A DNA stretch of 64,000 nucleotides from NCBI GenBank assembly GCA_965250105.1, contig OZ252290.1, positions 2,356,001 to 2,420,000 on the forward strand, written 5' to 3'. How positions within the stretch are numbered: position 1 is the stretch's first letter; every line of letters starts with the position of its first letter. This document shows, piece by piece, positions 33,428 to 42,913 of this stretch. The position numbers and the translations under genes were made by a program. Under the pieces are notes generated by a model that saw only the letters and a list, made by a program, of their open reading frames with translations, was not told the DNA's origin and ran no database searches. Source of the DNA: JBCBSK01 sp965250105. Lineage in GTDB: Bacteria; Pseudomonadota; Alphaproteobacteria; Rhizobiales; Tepidamorphaceae.

Positions 33428-34962
33428 GCTTTATCCTCGTCGGTTGGGGCGAGAATGTCGCCCTGGCGGATCAGCAGCGCGGCGAGCACGGCGCAGAGGA
33501 TCGCCACTGCGCCGAGACCCGTGAGCACTATGCGCAAAGCTTCCGCCGAGGTTTCGGTCGCCAGCGAGGTGAAGGCTTGGGCATCTGTATCCGGCACGAG
33601 CGCGCCGGCGCCGGCGATGTCGGCGCGCGCCACCAGTCGGGCGGCGTCCTCGCCGATGTCGGGCAGCGCCGCCTGCAACTGGCCGAGCGTAAGTGTCACC
33701 ATGATCGCGCCGACGGCGATGATGGCGACGGTCTCGGTCGACAGGCGCATGGTATGCAGCATGCCGGCGGCCACCCCGCTCTTTCCGGGCGGGGCGGTGC
33801 TGACGGCGAGATTGTCGTTGACCGCATGGACGATCCCGACGCCGGAACCGGCTAGCGCCATGCCGATGAAGACGGTGAGATCGGGCGCGCCGGGCGTCAG
33901 CGTGGATTGTAGGAGCGTGCCGACGCCGAGCATGGCGAGCCCCGCCGTCGCGATGAGCCGGAAGGAGAGGAACCCGGCCAACCAGCCGGTGAGGAACGGG
34001 ACGAAAAAGGATGGCAGCGTCAGTGGGAGCAGCGCGAGGCCCGATTGCATCGGGCCCATGCCGCCAAGGCCCTGAAGGTAGAAGGGCAGATAGAACAAGA
34101 GCGTGATGAAGGCGAAGGACACGCCGATCGGCAGCACCACCTGCGCGGCGGTGAAGGTCGGCGTCTTGAACAGCGCTAGATCGAAGGACGGGACGGCCTT
34201 GCGTGCTTCCACCGCCAGAAAGCCGGCGATCAAGAGGAGCGAGACGGCCATCAGGCCAAGCGTTGCCGGTGCGACCCAGCCCCAGTCGGGCGCCAGGATC
34301 AGCGCGCAGATGAAGCCGAACAGTCCAAGCGAGAAGAAACCGAGACCGAGCCAGTCAACGGGTGGCGCATCCGCATCACGGGATTCCTCCGCACCGATGG
34401 TCGCCAGCAGGATCGCGGCGGCGATCGGCACATTGATGAAGAACACCCAGCGCCAGTCGAGCCATTCGATCAGCATGCCGCCGATCAGCGGGCCGATGGC
34501 GGTGCCGAGGCCAAAGGACGCCCCGAAGGCGCCGAACGCGACAGCACGGGCGCGGCCCTGGAAGCCATGGGCGATCAGCGCCGAACAGGCCGGCATGATC
34601 ATCGCCGCGCCGAGCCCCTGCAGGGCGCGCCAGGTGTTGAGCGTTTCCATGCTCGCGGAAAAACCGGCAAAGAGAGCAAAGAGCGCGAATAGGACGTTGC
34701 CGGCGATGAAGAGCTTGAGCCGGCCATAGCGGTCGGCTAACACGCCGGAAATCAGCAGCAACGCCGCGAAGGGGACGTTGTACGCGCCGATCAGGAATTG
34801 AAGCTCGGCGAAGCTGGCATCGAGCGACCGGCCGATGGGATCAAGCGCAACGCCGATGATGGTGAGGTCGATGGTCAGCGACACTGCTGCAACACAAACG
34901 CTGAATAGGATCAGCCCGCGGCGCCCTGTGACCATGCGTTGCTCCGCCTCGTCGACTGCCAT
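33424..34962 (-). CDS. MFS transporter, DHA2 (drug:H+ antiporter) type
   Basis: A 512-residue inner-membrane exporter with about 14 hydrophobic segments. A-D-R-Y-G-R-L-K-L-F near 65 is motif A, and the antiporter motif C appears as G-T-A-I-G-P-L-I-G-G. The first helix has D-L-T-I-I-G-V-A-L, as in EmrB/QacA proteins. The ATG at 34962 sits 8 bases after AAGGA; an ATG at 34971 is also in frame. A divergent LysR regulator across 93 bp probably controls it. Substrate unknown. Confidence 0.9.
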   Translation of the reverse strand: MAVDEAEQRMVTGRRGLILFSVCVAAVSLTIDLTIIGVALDPIGRSLDASFAELQFLIGAYNVPFAALLLISGVLADRYGRLKLFIAGNVLFALFALFAGFSASMETLNTWRALQGLGAAMIMPACSALIAHGFQGRARAVAFGAFGASFGLGTAIGPLIGGMLIEWLDWRWVFFINVPIAAAILLATIGAEESRDADAPPVDWLGLGFFSLGLFGFICALILAPDWGWVAPATLGLMAVSLLLIAGFLAVEARKAVPSFDLALFKTPTFTAAQVVLPIGVSFAFITLLFYLPFYLQGLGGMGPMQSGLALLPLTLPSFFVPFLTGWLAGFLSFRLIATAGLAMLGVGTLLQSTLTPGAPDLTVFIGMALAGSGVGIVHAVNDNLAVSTAPPGKSGVAAGMLHTMRLSTETVAIIAVGAIMVTLTLGQLQAALPDIGEDAARLVARADIAGAGALVPDTDAQAFTSLATETSAEALRIVLTGLGAVAILCAVLAALLIRQGDILAPTDEDKA

Positions 34963-35055
34963 CTGCCTCATCCTTGCTTTCTGCCTTGAGATGCAGATAG
35001 TTCATTGAAGGCGTGCTTTGTGCTGAAATCGCTGACAGTGAGATGAGGTTGGTTC

Positions 35056-36012
35056 ATGTCAGACGCGAATGATCGCCTCCCCTCGATCAACGGCTTGCAG
35101 GCGTTCGAGGCGGCGGCGCGGCACCTCAGCTTCGCGCGTGCGGCGGATGAGCTCGGCCTGACGCCAACGGCGATCAGCCATCGCATCCGCAATCTGGAGG
35201 CGGAGCTGGGTGTTGTGCTGTTCCGGCGCGGCCACCGCGCGGTGACACTGACCGAGGAAGGCGCGCGCATCGCGCGCGATCTGTCGGAGAGCTTCGATTG
35301 CCTGAAGATGTCGGTCGCAAAGCTGCGCCAGTGCGGTGCCGCGCATCTCACACTGCTGATGCCGCCATCCTTTGCGAGCCTTTGGCTGCTGCAGCGCCTG
35401 CCGGCGTTCCGGGGGCGCTTCCCGGACATTAAGCTGACGATCAACCCTACCGACGTGCCCGACTTGGAGCGGAACGATGCCGACGCAGCCATCACATTTG
35501 GCTGCGCCTCCGATCGGACCCTCAAGACCGACTGCCTGTTCGAAAACCGGCTTGTGCCCGTATGCAGTCCAGCTTTCCTTGAACAACACGGCGCGATGGA
35601 CGACCCCAAGGCCATCGCCAGCGCACCGCTCCTCCATGTCACAGATGGTTCGGTGCAGCCGCCGTTGCCCGGTTGGCAGGAGTGGTTGCGCGCCGCCGGC
35701 GTTAGTCAGCTCGGCGCGCTCGACGGCGTGCGCTTCGGCGCCTGCCATCTGGCCATCGAGGCCGCACGACAGGGCCACGGATTGGCACTAGCCGTCAGCA
35801 CACTTATCGCCGACGACATTCAATCCAGCGCACTCGTCGCACCCTTTGAACGCTCCCTGCCAATCCCTCAGACCTATGCACTCACTTACCCGCCCGAACA
35901 CGCGACGAGGCCAGCCCTACGCAGCTTCCGCTCATGGCTTCTTGGCTATGCGCAAAGGCAAGTCTCCGAAGTGAATGCCAACGATCAGGCATTGGCGCGT
36001 TCAACCACTTAA
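35056..36012 (+). CDS. LysR family regulator, GcvA-like
   Basis: A 318-residue regulator with L-P-S-I-N-G-L-Q-A-F-E-A-A-A-R-H-L-S-F and L-T-P-T-A-I-S-H-R-I-R-N-L-E, the GcvA-type winged helix start. A periplasmic-binding-protein-like effector domain follows. It is divergent from the MFS gene, the usual layout for a LysR regulator and its target. No glycine-cleavage genes are present, so GcvA-like refers to sequence type only. Confidence 0.9.
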   Translation: MSDANDRLPSINGLQAFEAAARHLSFARAADELGLTPTAISHRIRNLEAELGVVLFRRGHRAVTLTEEGARIARDLSESFDCLKMSVAKLRQCGAAHLTLLMPPSFASLWLLQRLPAFRGRFPDIKLTINPTDVPDLERNDADAAITFGCASDRTLKTDCLFENRLVPVCSPAFLEQHGAMDDPKAIASAPLLHVTDGSVQPPLPGWQEWLRAAGVSQLGALDGVRFGACHLAIEAARQGHGLALAVSTLIADDIQSSALVAPFERSLPIPQTYALTYPPEHATRPALRSFRSWLLGYAQRQVSEVNANDQALARSTT

Positions 36013-36133
36013 CCGCTTGCTCTGGAGATCGGAGCGCGGTGGCCTTTTGCAGGCGTGTCCACTCGAGTCCGGAGTGTTCTCAAAGTGGACGTCGCCGGCA
36101 GCCTCTCGGACAGAAAACTCACACGTCGGCAAA

Positions 36134-36161
36134 TTGACTCTCCTTCCTGGATATAGATAAT
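36134..36161 (+). promoter_or_regulatory. Probable imuA promoter
   Basis: TTGACT (36134-36139) and GATAAT (36156-36161) are spaced by 16 bases. The LexA box begins 3 bases after the -10, over the likely transcription start. Confidence 0.55.
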
Positions 36162-36163
36162 TA

Positions 36164-36178
36164 GAACAAATAATGAAC
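36164..36178 (-). promoter_or_regulatory. LexA (SOS) box upstream of imuA
   Basis: GAAC-AAATAAT-GAAC on the plus strand equals GTTC-ATTATTT-GTTC on the other strand, the alphaproteobacterial LexA site GTTC-N7-GTTC. It ends 11 bases before the imuA ATG and overlaps the start of transcription, so LexA would block the whole imuA-imuB-dnaE2 operon until DNA damage. Confidence 0.85.
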
Positions 36179-36189
36179 ATTGATCTGCT

Positions 36190-36984
36190 ATGGCTGAATG
36201 CATCACCACCTTGCGCCGCCGCGTGGCGGCTCTGGAACAGAGCTTTTCGGGGCATCGTGATGGCGCGGCGGAGGGTCCTGTTCCTCTTGGCGTTCAGGCG
36301 ATCGATGATGCGTTGTGCGGTGGCCTGAAACGCGGCGTGCTGCACGAGGCCGTTTCAGAAAGAGCGGCCGACGCGCCGGCCCTGGCGGGGGTCGCGCTTG
36401 GCGTTCTGCAACGGCTCATCGCGCGGCAAACCCAGTCGGCGGTCTGGATCCGGCAGCTGGCGATCGAAACCGGCGCGCTTTATCCGCACGGCCTCGTTCT
36501 GTTGGGTTTTGATCCGGGCCGCCTGATCGTAGTCCGCGCGCGCACCGTGATAGACGCGCTGTCGGCGGGCCTAGATGCCGTTCGCTGCGCTTCCCTCGGC
36601 GTGGTCGTTCTCGAAACCTGGGGCAATCCGAAACCGCTCGATCTGACAGCCACGCGGCGTCTCGCGCTGGCCGCCGAGCGGTCGGGCGTGACGCCGATCC
36701 TGTTGCGGGCCGGTGCCGAGTCAGAGCCAAGCGCCGCGTACACCCGCTGGCAGGTAGCCTCAGCCCCGTCGCGGCCCTTGCCAGCCAATGCGCCAGGCCA
36801 GCCCACTTTCGATCTGACCTTGTTGCGTAACCGTGCCGGCGCTTTCGGGCAGCGCTGGCGCGTGGAGTGGAATCATGAAGCACGCCAGTTCCAATCCGTC
36901 CCGCCGCTATCTCGCGGTGTGGTTTCCATTCCTGTCCGCCGACCGGCTCAGACGCCAACACAGCCGGTCGCCCGGGCAGGATGA
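36190..36984 (+). CDS. imuA: Mutasome protein ImuA (RecA/SulA-like)
   Basis: Part of the ImuA-ImuB-DnaE2 translesion mutasome that copies damaged DNA with errors. The 264-residue protein resembles a RecA core without a clear Walker A: I-D-D-A-L-C-G-G-L-K-R-G-V-L-H-E-A-V near 38-55 is the ImuA start of that domain, and V-V-L-E-T-W-G-N marks the Walker B strand. No ribosome site is evident before the ATG at 36190. imuB starts 110 bp before its end. Under LexA control by the adjacent box. Confidence 0.88.
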   Translation: MAECITTLRRRVAALEQSFSGHRDGAAEGPVPLGVQAIDDALCGGLKRGVLHEAVSERAADAPALAGVALGVLQRLIARQTQSAVWIRQLAIETGALYPHGLVLLGFDPGRLIVVRARTVIDALSAGLDAVRCASLGVVVLETWGNPKPLDLTATRRLALAAERSGVTPILLRAGAESEPSAAYTRWQVASAPSRPLPANAPGQPTFDLTLLRNRAGAFGQRWRVEWNHEARQFQSVPPLSRGVVSIPVRRPAQTPTQPVARAG

Positions 36985-38440
36985 GTCGCCACTGTGCTTT
37001 ATCGAGAAACACAACAACGCCCTCAGGCTCTCCGCCATCAACCAGGCCGCAGTTGTGCACGGCCTGATGCCCGATCTGACGCTTTCCGATGCCCGCGCCC
37101 GCGTGCCGCATCTCAAAGCGGTGGAGATGGACCGGGGGGCGGATGCGGACTGGCTCGGCTGGATCGCTGATTATTGCGACCGCTACACGCCCATGGTCGC
37201 GACCATGGAGCCGGATATGATCTGGCTCGACATCACGGGGTGCACGCACCTGTTCGGCGGTGAAGTAGCGCTCCGGGACGATCTTGTAGGACGCCTGTCG
37301 CGCGTCGCATCGGCGCTCCGGTCCTGCATTGCGGGCACACCGCAAGCAGCACGGGCACTGGCCCGTTTCGGTTCAGGTCACATCATCGTGCCGCCTGGGG
37401 CGGAGGCCAGCACCGTGGCACCGCTCAGGATCGCTGCACTGGAAATGGGCCGGGAAACATCACAAGCGCTCATCCGTGCTGGCCTGAAAACTATCGGCGA
37501 TCTCGCGGTCCGCCCGCGTACGCCGTTGACGGCGCGTTTCGGGAGCAGGCTGACCACCCACCTTGCGCGGGTTCTCGGGGAAGAAAATTTCGGCATCACG
37601 CCGCGCCGTTCCGTGCCCTTATGCACGGCGGAACGGCGCTTTGCCGAACCCATTGCAAATGTTGAGAATGCCCTCGCAACCCTTGGCGGGTTGGCGGGCC
37701 GGATCGCCGAAAGCCTCGAACGGCGCGGAGAAGGCGGTCGCGCATTTGAAGCCAGTTTCTTCCGCACCGATGGTGCGGTGGCACGGTTATCGGTGGAGAC
37801 CGCCAGACCCGTCCGTGATCCCAACACCCTTCTTTTGCTGTTCCGGGAACGCATCGACACGCTCAAAGACCCGCTCGATCCTGGTTTCGGGTATGACCTG
37901 ATCCGGCTGGCCGTGCTTGTGTCCGGGCCATATGACACGACGCAGCACAGTCTCGACAGCCACGCGGTTGCCGATGACGATGTGGCCGCTCTCATTGATC
38001 GCCTGACCACGCGGCTTGGACGCGATGCGGTGATCCGGTTCGCACCTGTCGCCAGCCATATTCCCGAGCGGTCGGTGCGCACCGTTCCTGCCGGACAGGT
38101 CATGCAAGAGGCAAGCGCCTGGAACACCGGCACGTCAGATGAAACGGTGTCACGCCCGCTTTTGATGTTCGACCGTCCGCAGCCGATCGAGGCTGTAGCC
38201 GAAATCCCGGACGGCCCGCCGCTCCGGTTCCGCTGGCGGCGTGTGCTGCATGATGTGGTGTGCGCCGAGGGACCGGAGCGGATTGCGCCCGAATGGTGGC
38301 GCGCGGACAAACCGTGCCCGACACGGGATTACTTCCGGGTCGAGGACGCGCAGGGACGGCGCTTCTGGGTGTTCCGTGACGGGCTCTATCATGAGGAGGA
38401 CCGCGCGCCGCGCTGGTTCCTGCATGGGCTGTTCGCATGA
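36875..38440 (+). CDS. imuB: ImuB, Y-family polymerase-like mutasome subunit
   Basis: A 521-residue relative of Y-family DNA polymerases that acts as the hub of the mutasome, binding the beta clamp and DnaE2, and lacks its own polymerase activity. R-R-Y-L-A-V-W-F-P-F-L at the N-terminus and W-L-D-I-T-G-C-T-H-L-F-G-G-E near 110 are ImuB hallmarks; the catalytic acidic pair of active polymerases is not present. A late R-D-Y-F-R-V-E-D-A-Q-G block is also typical. The start overlaps imuA by 110 bp, with GTGGAGTGG before the ATG. It overlaps dnaE2 by ATGA. Confidence 0.92.
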   Translation: MKHASSNPSRRYLAVWFPFLSADRLRRQHSRSPGQDESPLCFIEKHNNALRLSAINQAAVVHGLMPDLTLSDARARVPHLKAVEMDRGADADWLGWIADYCDRYTPMVATMEPDMIWLDITGCTHLFGGEVALRDDLVGRLSRVASALRSCIAGTPQAARALARFGSGHIIVPPGAEASTVAPLRIAALEMGRETSQALIRAGLKTIGDLAVRPRTPLTARFGSRLTTHLARVLGEENFGITPRRSVPLCTAERRFAEPIANVENALATLGGLAGRIAESLERRGEGGRAFEASFFRTDGAVARLSVETARPVRDPNTLLLLFRERIDTLKDPLDPGFGYDLIRLAVLVSGPYDTTQHSLDSHAVADDDVAALIDRLTTRLGRDAVIRFAPVASHIPERSVRTVPAGQVMQEASAWNTGTSDETVSRPLLMFDRPQPIEAVAEIPDGPPLRFRWRRVLHDVVCAEGPERIAPEWWRADKPCPTRDYFRVEDAQGRRFWVFRDGLYHEEDRAPRWFLHGLFA

Positions 38441-41400
38441 TGGGTTCGATTGACGCTGCCTATGCCGAGCTTGCCGTCACGACCAACTTCTCCTTCCTGC
38501 GCGGGGCATCGCATCCGAGCGACCTGGTGGCCCGTGCACTGGAGCTTGGTCATGCCGGAATCGGCATTGCCGACCGGAACTCGGTGGCCGGGGTGGTCCG
38601 GGCCTATAGCGCGTTGAACATGTTGCGCGAGGCTGAGGATGAGGCCACCGCCGCAGCGGCGCGGGCGTTCAAGCTCGTCGTCGGGACCCGTCTGGTGTTT
38701 GCCGATGGCACGCCAGACATCTTGGCTTACCCGGAAAACCGGGACGGCTGGGGGCGGCTCTGCCGTCTTTTAACCGATGGCAAGCGCCGCGCCGAGAAGG
38801 GCGCTTGTCTGCTCTATCTCGACGACCTCTTGTTGCGTGGCCGCGATCTCTTGCTGATTGTCATGCCTGACCAGAACCGTGGCCAGCTAAGCCAACTTCT
38901 CACGCGATTGTCGGCCCGTTTCCCAGGCGCGGTCTGGCTCGGCGCGCAGATGGGCTTCAAGGGCCATGACCGGCGCAGGTTGGCAGGCCTCAAGGCGATC
39001 TCCAATAACACCGGCATACCACTGATCGCCACCAATGACGTGCTTTACCATCATCCCGACCAGCGCCCATTGCAGGATGTGGTGACCTGCATTCGTGAGG
39101 GCGTGACGTTGAATGCGGCCGGGTTCAGGCTCGAAGCGCATGCCGAACGCCATCTCAAGACACCCGAAGAGATGGCGCGGCTGTTCCGCAACTGTCCCGA
39201 AGCCATTTCCGAGACGGCGGCCTTTTTAGCACGCACCGACTTCTCGCTGGATGCATTGCGTTACATCTATCCCAACGAACCGGTGCCACCGGGCAAGACC
39301 GCGCAAGGCTGGCTTGAAGAACTGGTTTGGCGGCATGCGCCCTACCGTTATGACGACGGTGTGCCCGACAAGGTGGTGAAGCTGCTTGAGGATGAACTCA
39401 AGCTGATCGCCGATCTCAATTACGCGCCGTATTTTCTGACGATCCACGACATTGTCCGCGTGGCCAATGACAAGGGCATTCTCTGTCAGGGGCGTGGGTC
39501 CGCTGCCAATTCCGCTGTCTGCTATGTGCTGGGCATCACAGCGGTCGATCCGGCTGTGCATGATCTGCTGTTTGCACGGTTTATTTCATCGGAGCGTAAG
39601 GAACCGCCCGACATCGATGTCGATTTCGAGCACGAGCGGCGTGAAGAAATCATCCAGCACATCTATGAGCGTTATGGCCGTGAGCGGGCCGGGATTGCCG
39701 CCACCGTGATCCGTTACCGGCCGCGCAGCGCCATCCGCGAAGTGGGCAAGGTGTTCGGCCTGAGCGAGGATATCACTGCGCGCATGGCCGGCACCATCTG
39801 GGGGAGTTGGGGCACCGAGATCGCCAAGAAGCATATCCGGGAAGCCGGGATTGATCCTGAGAATCCGGTGATCCGCCGGGCCGTGGACCTGGCGACCCAA
39901 TTGCTCGGCTTTCCGCGCCATCTGTCACAACATGTGGGGGGCTTTGTGCTGACGCGGGACCGGTTGGATGAACTGGTGCCGATCGGCAATGCGGCGATGG
40001 ACGGCCGAACCTTCATCGAATGGGACAAGGACGATATCGACGCGCTCGGCCTGATGAAGGTCGATGTGCTGGGCCTTGGCATGCTGACCTGCATCCGCAA
40101 GTGCCTTGATCTTCTGCGTGCCCATGGCGGTCCTGATTACGCGCTGGCCGATGTCCCGCAGGAGGAGCCTGTGGTCTATGACATGCTGTGCGAAGGCGAC
40201 TCGATTGGCGTATTTCAAGTGGAAAGCCGGGCGCAGATCAACATGTTGCCGCGCCTGAAACCACGCGAATTCTACGATCTCGTCATTCAGGTGGCGATCG
40301 TGCGCCCCGGGCCGATCCAGGGCGACATGGTGCATCCCTATCTCAGGCGGCGGAACGGCGAGGAAGAGGTCGACTATCCCGAGCCAAAGCCGCCGCATGA
40401 TCCTGATGAATTGCGCGGCGTGCTCGCACGCACCAAGGGTGTGCCGCTGTTTCAGGAACAGGCGATGAAGATTGCCATGGTCGCGGCCGAATTCACCGAC
40501 CAGGAAGCAAACGGTCTCAGGCGTGCCATGGCGACTTTCCGCAATGTGGGCACCATCCACACGTTTGAGCGGAAGATGGTCGAGCGCATGGTCGCGCGCG
40601 GCTATGATCGCGCTTTCGCCGAGCGCTGCTTCAACCAGATCAAGGGATTCGGCGAATACGGATTTCCCGAAAGCCATGCCGCCTCGTTCGCCAAGCTGGT
40701 TTACATTTCATCCTGGATCAAATGCCGCCATCCGGCGGTGTTCGCCTGTGGTCTGTTGAACGCCCAGCCCATGGGGTTTTACGCGCCCGCGCAAATCGTT
40801 CGGGATGCCCATGAGCATGGTGTCGACGTGCGTCCCGTCGATATCAATCACAGCCATTGGGACAACACGCTGGAACGCGCCGCTGATGGTGCGCTGGCCT
40901 TGCGGCTCGGCTTCCGTCAGGTCGACGGATTTCAGGAAACCTGGGCGGAGCAAATCCTGGCGGGCCGGGATGCCGGCTATGACAGTCCTGAAACCCTGTG
41001 GCGGCGGGCACGCTTGCCCCATCGCGGATTGAAACTGCTTGCTGACGCGGATGCGTTTCGCTCGATCAGCCTGGATCGGCGTGCCGCGCTCTGGGCTGTG
41101 CGGCGCTTGCCGGATGATATTCCATTACCCTTGTTCGAGGCCGCAGATCGTCAGGAATTGGGCAATGAGACAGAGGTGATCTTACCCGATATGACGCTCG
41201 CCGAGCATGTGGTCGCCGACTATCAGACCATCCGGTTGTCGCTGAAGAGCCATCCCATGGCACTGCTGCGGCCGATCTTCGACCGGCAAAACATTGCCAC
41301 CAGTGCAGGCATCGCAAACCTGCCCGACGGTGCTTTCGCCAAGATGGCAGGCGTCGTTCTGATCCGCCAGCGGCCGGGCAAGGGCAACGCCATCTTCATG

Positions 41401-41745
41401 ACGCTCGAAGACGAGACCGGCATCGTCAATGTGGTGATCTGGGCGCGGCTGTTCGAGCGCTTCCGCCGCGCGATCATGGGGGCGAAACTTGCCCTCGTCC
41501 ATGGCCGTGTCCAGAAGAGCGTCGAAGGCGTGATCCATCTGATGGCCAGTTCCATCCATGACCACAGCCATGAACTTGATCGTCTGTCCGATAGCCATCA
41601 GGCGTCGCTGACACCGTCACGCGCCGACGAGGTGATCCGCCCGCAGATCGCCAGAGGCGACAGCGCCAAGGGCAGCCTGACCCCAAGCCGCGCGCGTCAC
41701 CCGCGCGATGTCCGCATCATCCCGAGATCGCGGGATTTTCACTAG
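38437..41745 (+). CDS. dnaE2: Error-prone DNA polymerase DnaE2
   Basis: Alternative C-family polymerase alpha subunit that performs damage-induced mutagenesis with ImuA/B. The 1102-residue protein has an N-terminal PHP domain (Y-A-E-L-A-V-T-T-N-F-S-F-L-R-G), the palm with G-R-G-S-A-A-N-S-A-V-C-Y and the catalytic P-D-I-D-V-D-F, and a C-terminal OB fold. Near-full length shows no internal break. Its TAG stop is at the edge of an IS630 remnant: the TA of the stop codon looks like the insertion target, so the final residues may have been changed by the insertion. Confidence 0.94.
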   Translation: MMGSIDAAYAELAVTTNFSFLRGASHPSDLVARALELGHAGIGIADRNSVAGVVRAYSALNMLREAEDEATAAAARAFKLVVGTRLVFADGTPDILAYPENRDGWGRLCRLLTDGKRRAEKGACLLYLDDLLLRGRDLLLIVMPDQNRGQLSQLLTRLSARFPGAVWLGAQMGFKGHDRRRLAGLKAISNNTGIPLIATNDVLYHHPDQRPLQDVVTCIREGVTLNAAGFRLEAHAERHLKTPEEMARLFRNCPEAISETAAFLARTDFSLDALRYIYPNEPVPPGKTAQGWLEELVWRHAPYRYDDGVPDKVVKLLEDELKLIADLNYAPYFLTIHDIVRVANDKGILCQGRGSAANSAVCYVLGITAVDPAVHDLLFARFISSERKEPPDIDVDFEHERREEIIQHIYERYGRERAGIAATVIRYRPRSAIREVGKVFGLSEDITARMAGTIWGSWGTEIAKKHIREAGIDPENPVIRRAVDLATQLLGFPRHLSQHVGGFVLTRDRLDELVPIGNAAMDGRTFIEWDKDDIDALGLMKVDVLGLGMLTCIRKCLDLLRAHGGPDYALADVPQEEPVVYDMLCEGDSIGVFQVESRAQINMLPRLKPREFYDLVIQVAIVRPGPIQGDMVHPYLRRRNGEEEVDYPEPKPPHDPDELRGVLARTKGVPLFQEQAMKIAMVAAEFTDQEANGLRRAMATFRNVGTIHTFERKMVERMVARGYDRAFAERCFNQIKGFGEYGFPESHAASFAKLVYISSWIKCRHPAVFACGLLNAQPMGFYAPAQIVRDAHEHGVDVRPVDINHSHWDNTLERAADGALALRLGFRQVDGFQETWAEQILAGRDAGYDSPETLWRRARLPHRGLKLLADADAFRSISLDRRAALWAVRRLPDDIPLPLFEAADRQELGNETEVILPDMTLAEHVVADYQTIRLSLKSHPMALLRPIFDRQNIATSAGIANLPDGAFAKMAGVVLIRQRPGKGNAIFMTLEDETGIVNVVIWARLFERFRRAIMGAKLALVHGRVQKSVEGVIHLMASSIHDHSHELDRLSDSHQASLTPSRADEVIRPQIARGDSAKGSLTPSRARHPRDVRIIPRSRDFH

Positions 41746-42346
41746 AGCTTGTCCATTTTATGTTGGGTCATATCCAGCAGCGATGAAGTAGTTTGCGTAT
41801 TCGTCTGTTTTGAACATGTCGATGAGGTCGCCGATGGCATCCCAGAGGGTTGGTATGGTTTGCTCTGCCTTCGCCTTGAGCTTGGCGAAGGCGTTTTCGA
41901 TGGGATTGAAGTCCAGCGAGTATGGTGGCAGGTACCGAAGCTCCGCCCCCACACCTTCTATCGCGTCGCGCACGCCGGATGCCTCGTGGGCTTGCAGGTT
42001 ATCCATGATGACGATGCCGCCGGGCGAGAGCGTCGGTATCAGGATCTGTTCGACATAGGCAAGGAACGCCGCGCCGTTCATGGTGCTATCATAGACGAAG
42101 GGGGCTGCCATCCCGGTCAGACGCAGCACGCCGGTGAAGGTCGTGGTCTTCCAGTGTCCATGAGGGAAGCTGGCTCGGCAGCGCTCGCCACGCAGGGCAC
42201 GGCCCCGCAGGCGCGCCATCTTCGTGGACAGCCCGGTCTCGTCGATGAAGACCAACTTCGCCGGGTCGAGGGCCAGTTGGTCGTCGAACCAGTCCTGCCG
42301 CTGCTTCAGGACGTCGGGGCGGTTTTGCTCCAGTGCATGGGCGGAC
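41746..42346 (-). mobile_element. IS630-family insertion sequence, truncated
   Basis: About 600 bp remain of an element normally near 1.1 kb. The intact edge begins right after the TA of the dnaE2 stop, as expected for IS630, which inserts at TA. The other edge, near 42346, is lost: transposase similarity stops there and the DUF2431 frame begins, so no second inverted repeat is present. The element cannot move by itself. Confidence 0.8.
41758..42346 (-). pseudogene. IS630 transposase, C-terminal fragment
   Basis: About 195 residues of the DDE catalytic domain remain. The triad is intact: V-F-I-D-E-T, V-I-M-D-N-L-Q-A-H and P-P-Y-S-L-D-F-N-P-I-E-N. The N-terminal helix-turn-helix half that binds DNA is missing, so the upstream part of the open frame (to 42543) is antisense to the neighbour and not transposase. 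Confidence 0.85.
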
Positions 42347-42913
42347 CATGGCTCAACGCTTCTGGTTGGCGAAGGCAATTTGAGTTTCGCTCTGTCGCTG
42401 GCGCGTCGCACGAAAAGGCCGCGTCGGACACTGATCGCGACCACGTTTGAACCTGAGCGAACGCTGTCTGGAGCCGCCGCGCTAAACGCCGCCCGGCTTC
42501 GCGACATGGGGGCTTCGGTTCTGCACGGCATCGATGCGACCAAGCTCTCCGATCACCTTGGACGTAAGCGTTTTAGCTTGATCTCCTTCCAGTTTCCGAA
42601 TGTCGCAAGCCGAAGACCCCTGCATGGGCGAAATCCCAACTATGTTCTTGTGAGGCGTTTTCTGCGCAGTGCGGCCGTGCTGCTGTCTAAGAATGGGTGC
42701 ATTGCGACCACTGTCTTGGACAGCCCTCACAATGATGGCGCTTTTGCCATGAGAGACGCAGTCAGATGGGCGGGCGTTTCCGAGCCTCGCGTTCATCCCT
42801 TTCACGTCGACGATCATCCAGGCTATCGTCATGGCAACACCGAAGATGACAGCGAAAGCGCTATCTCAGCCAAGGACGAGTGCCAGACATATGCCTTTTC
42901 GAAGCGGGCATGA
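42347..42913 (+). pseudogene. DUF2431 (BMT5-like) rRNA methyltransferase, 5'-truncated
   Basis: The remaining 188 residues start at the SAM-binding block L-L-V-G-E-G-N-L-S-F-A, then A-T-T-F-E-P, V-L-H-G-I-D-A-T-K-L and F-Q-F-P-N-V, all features of DUF2431. Eukaryotic members (BMT5) methylate uridine N3 in 25S rRNA; the bacterial target is unknown. No start codon is credible before L-L-V-G-E-G, because the IS630 remnant begins there, so the gene has lost its start. It overlaps the AlkB-family gene by 4 bp. Confidence 0.75.
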
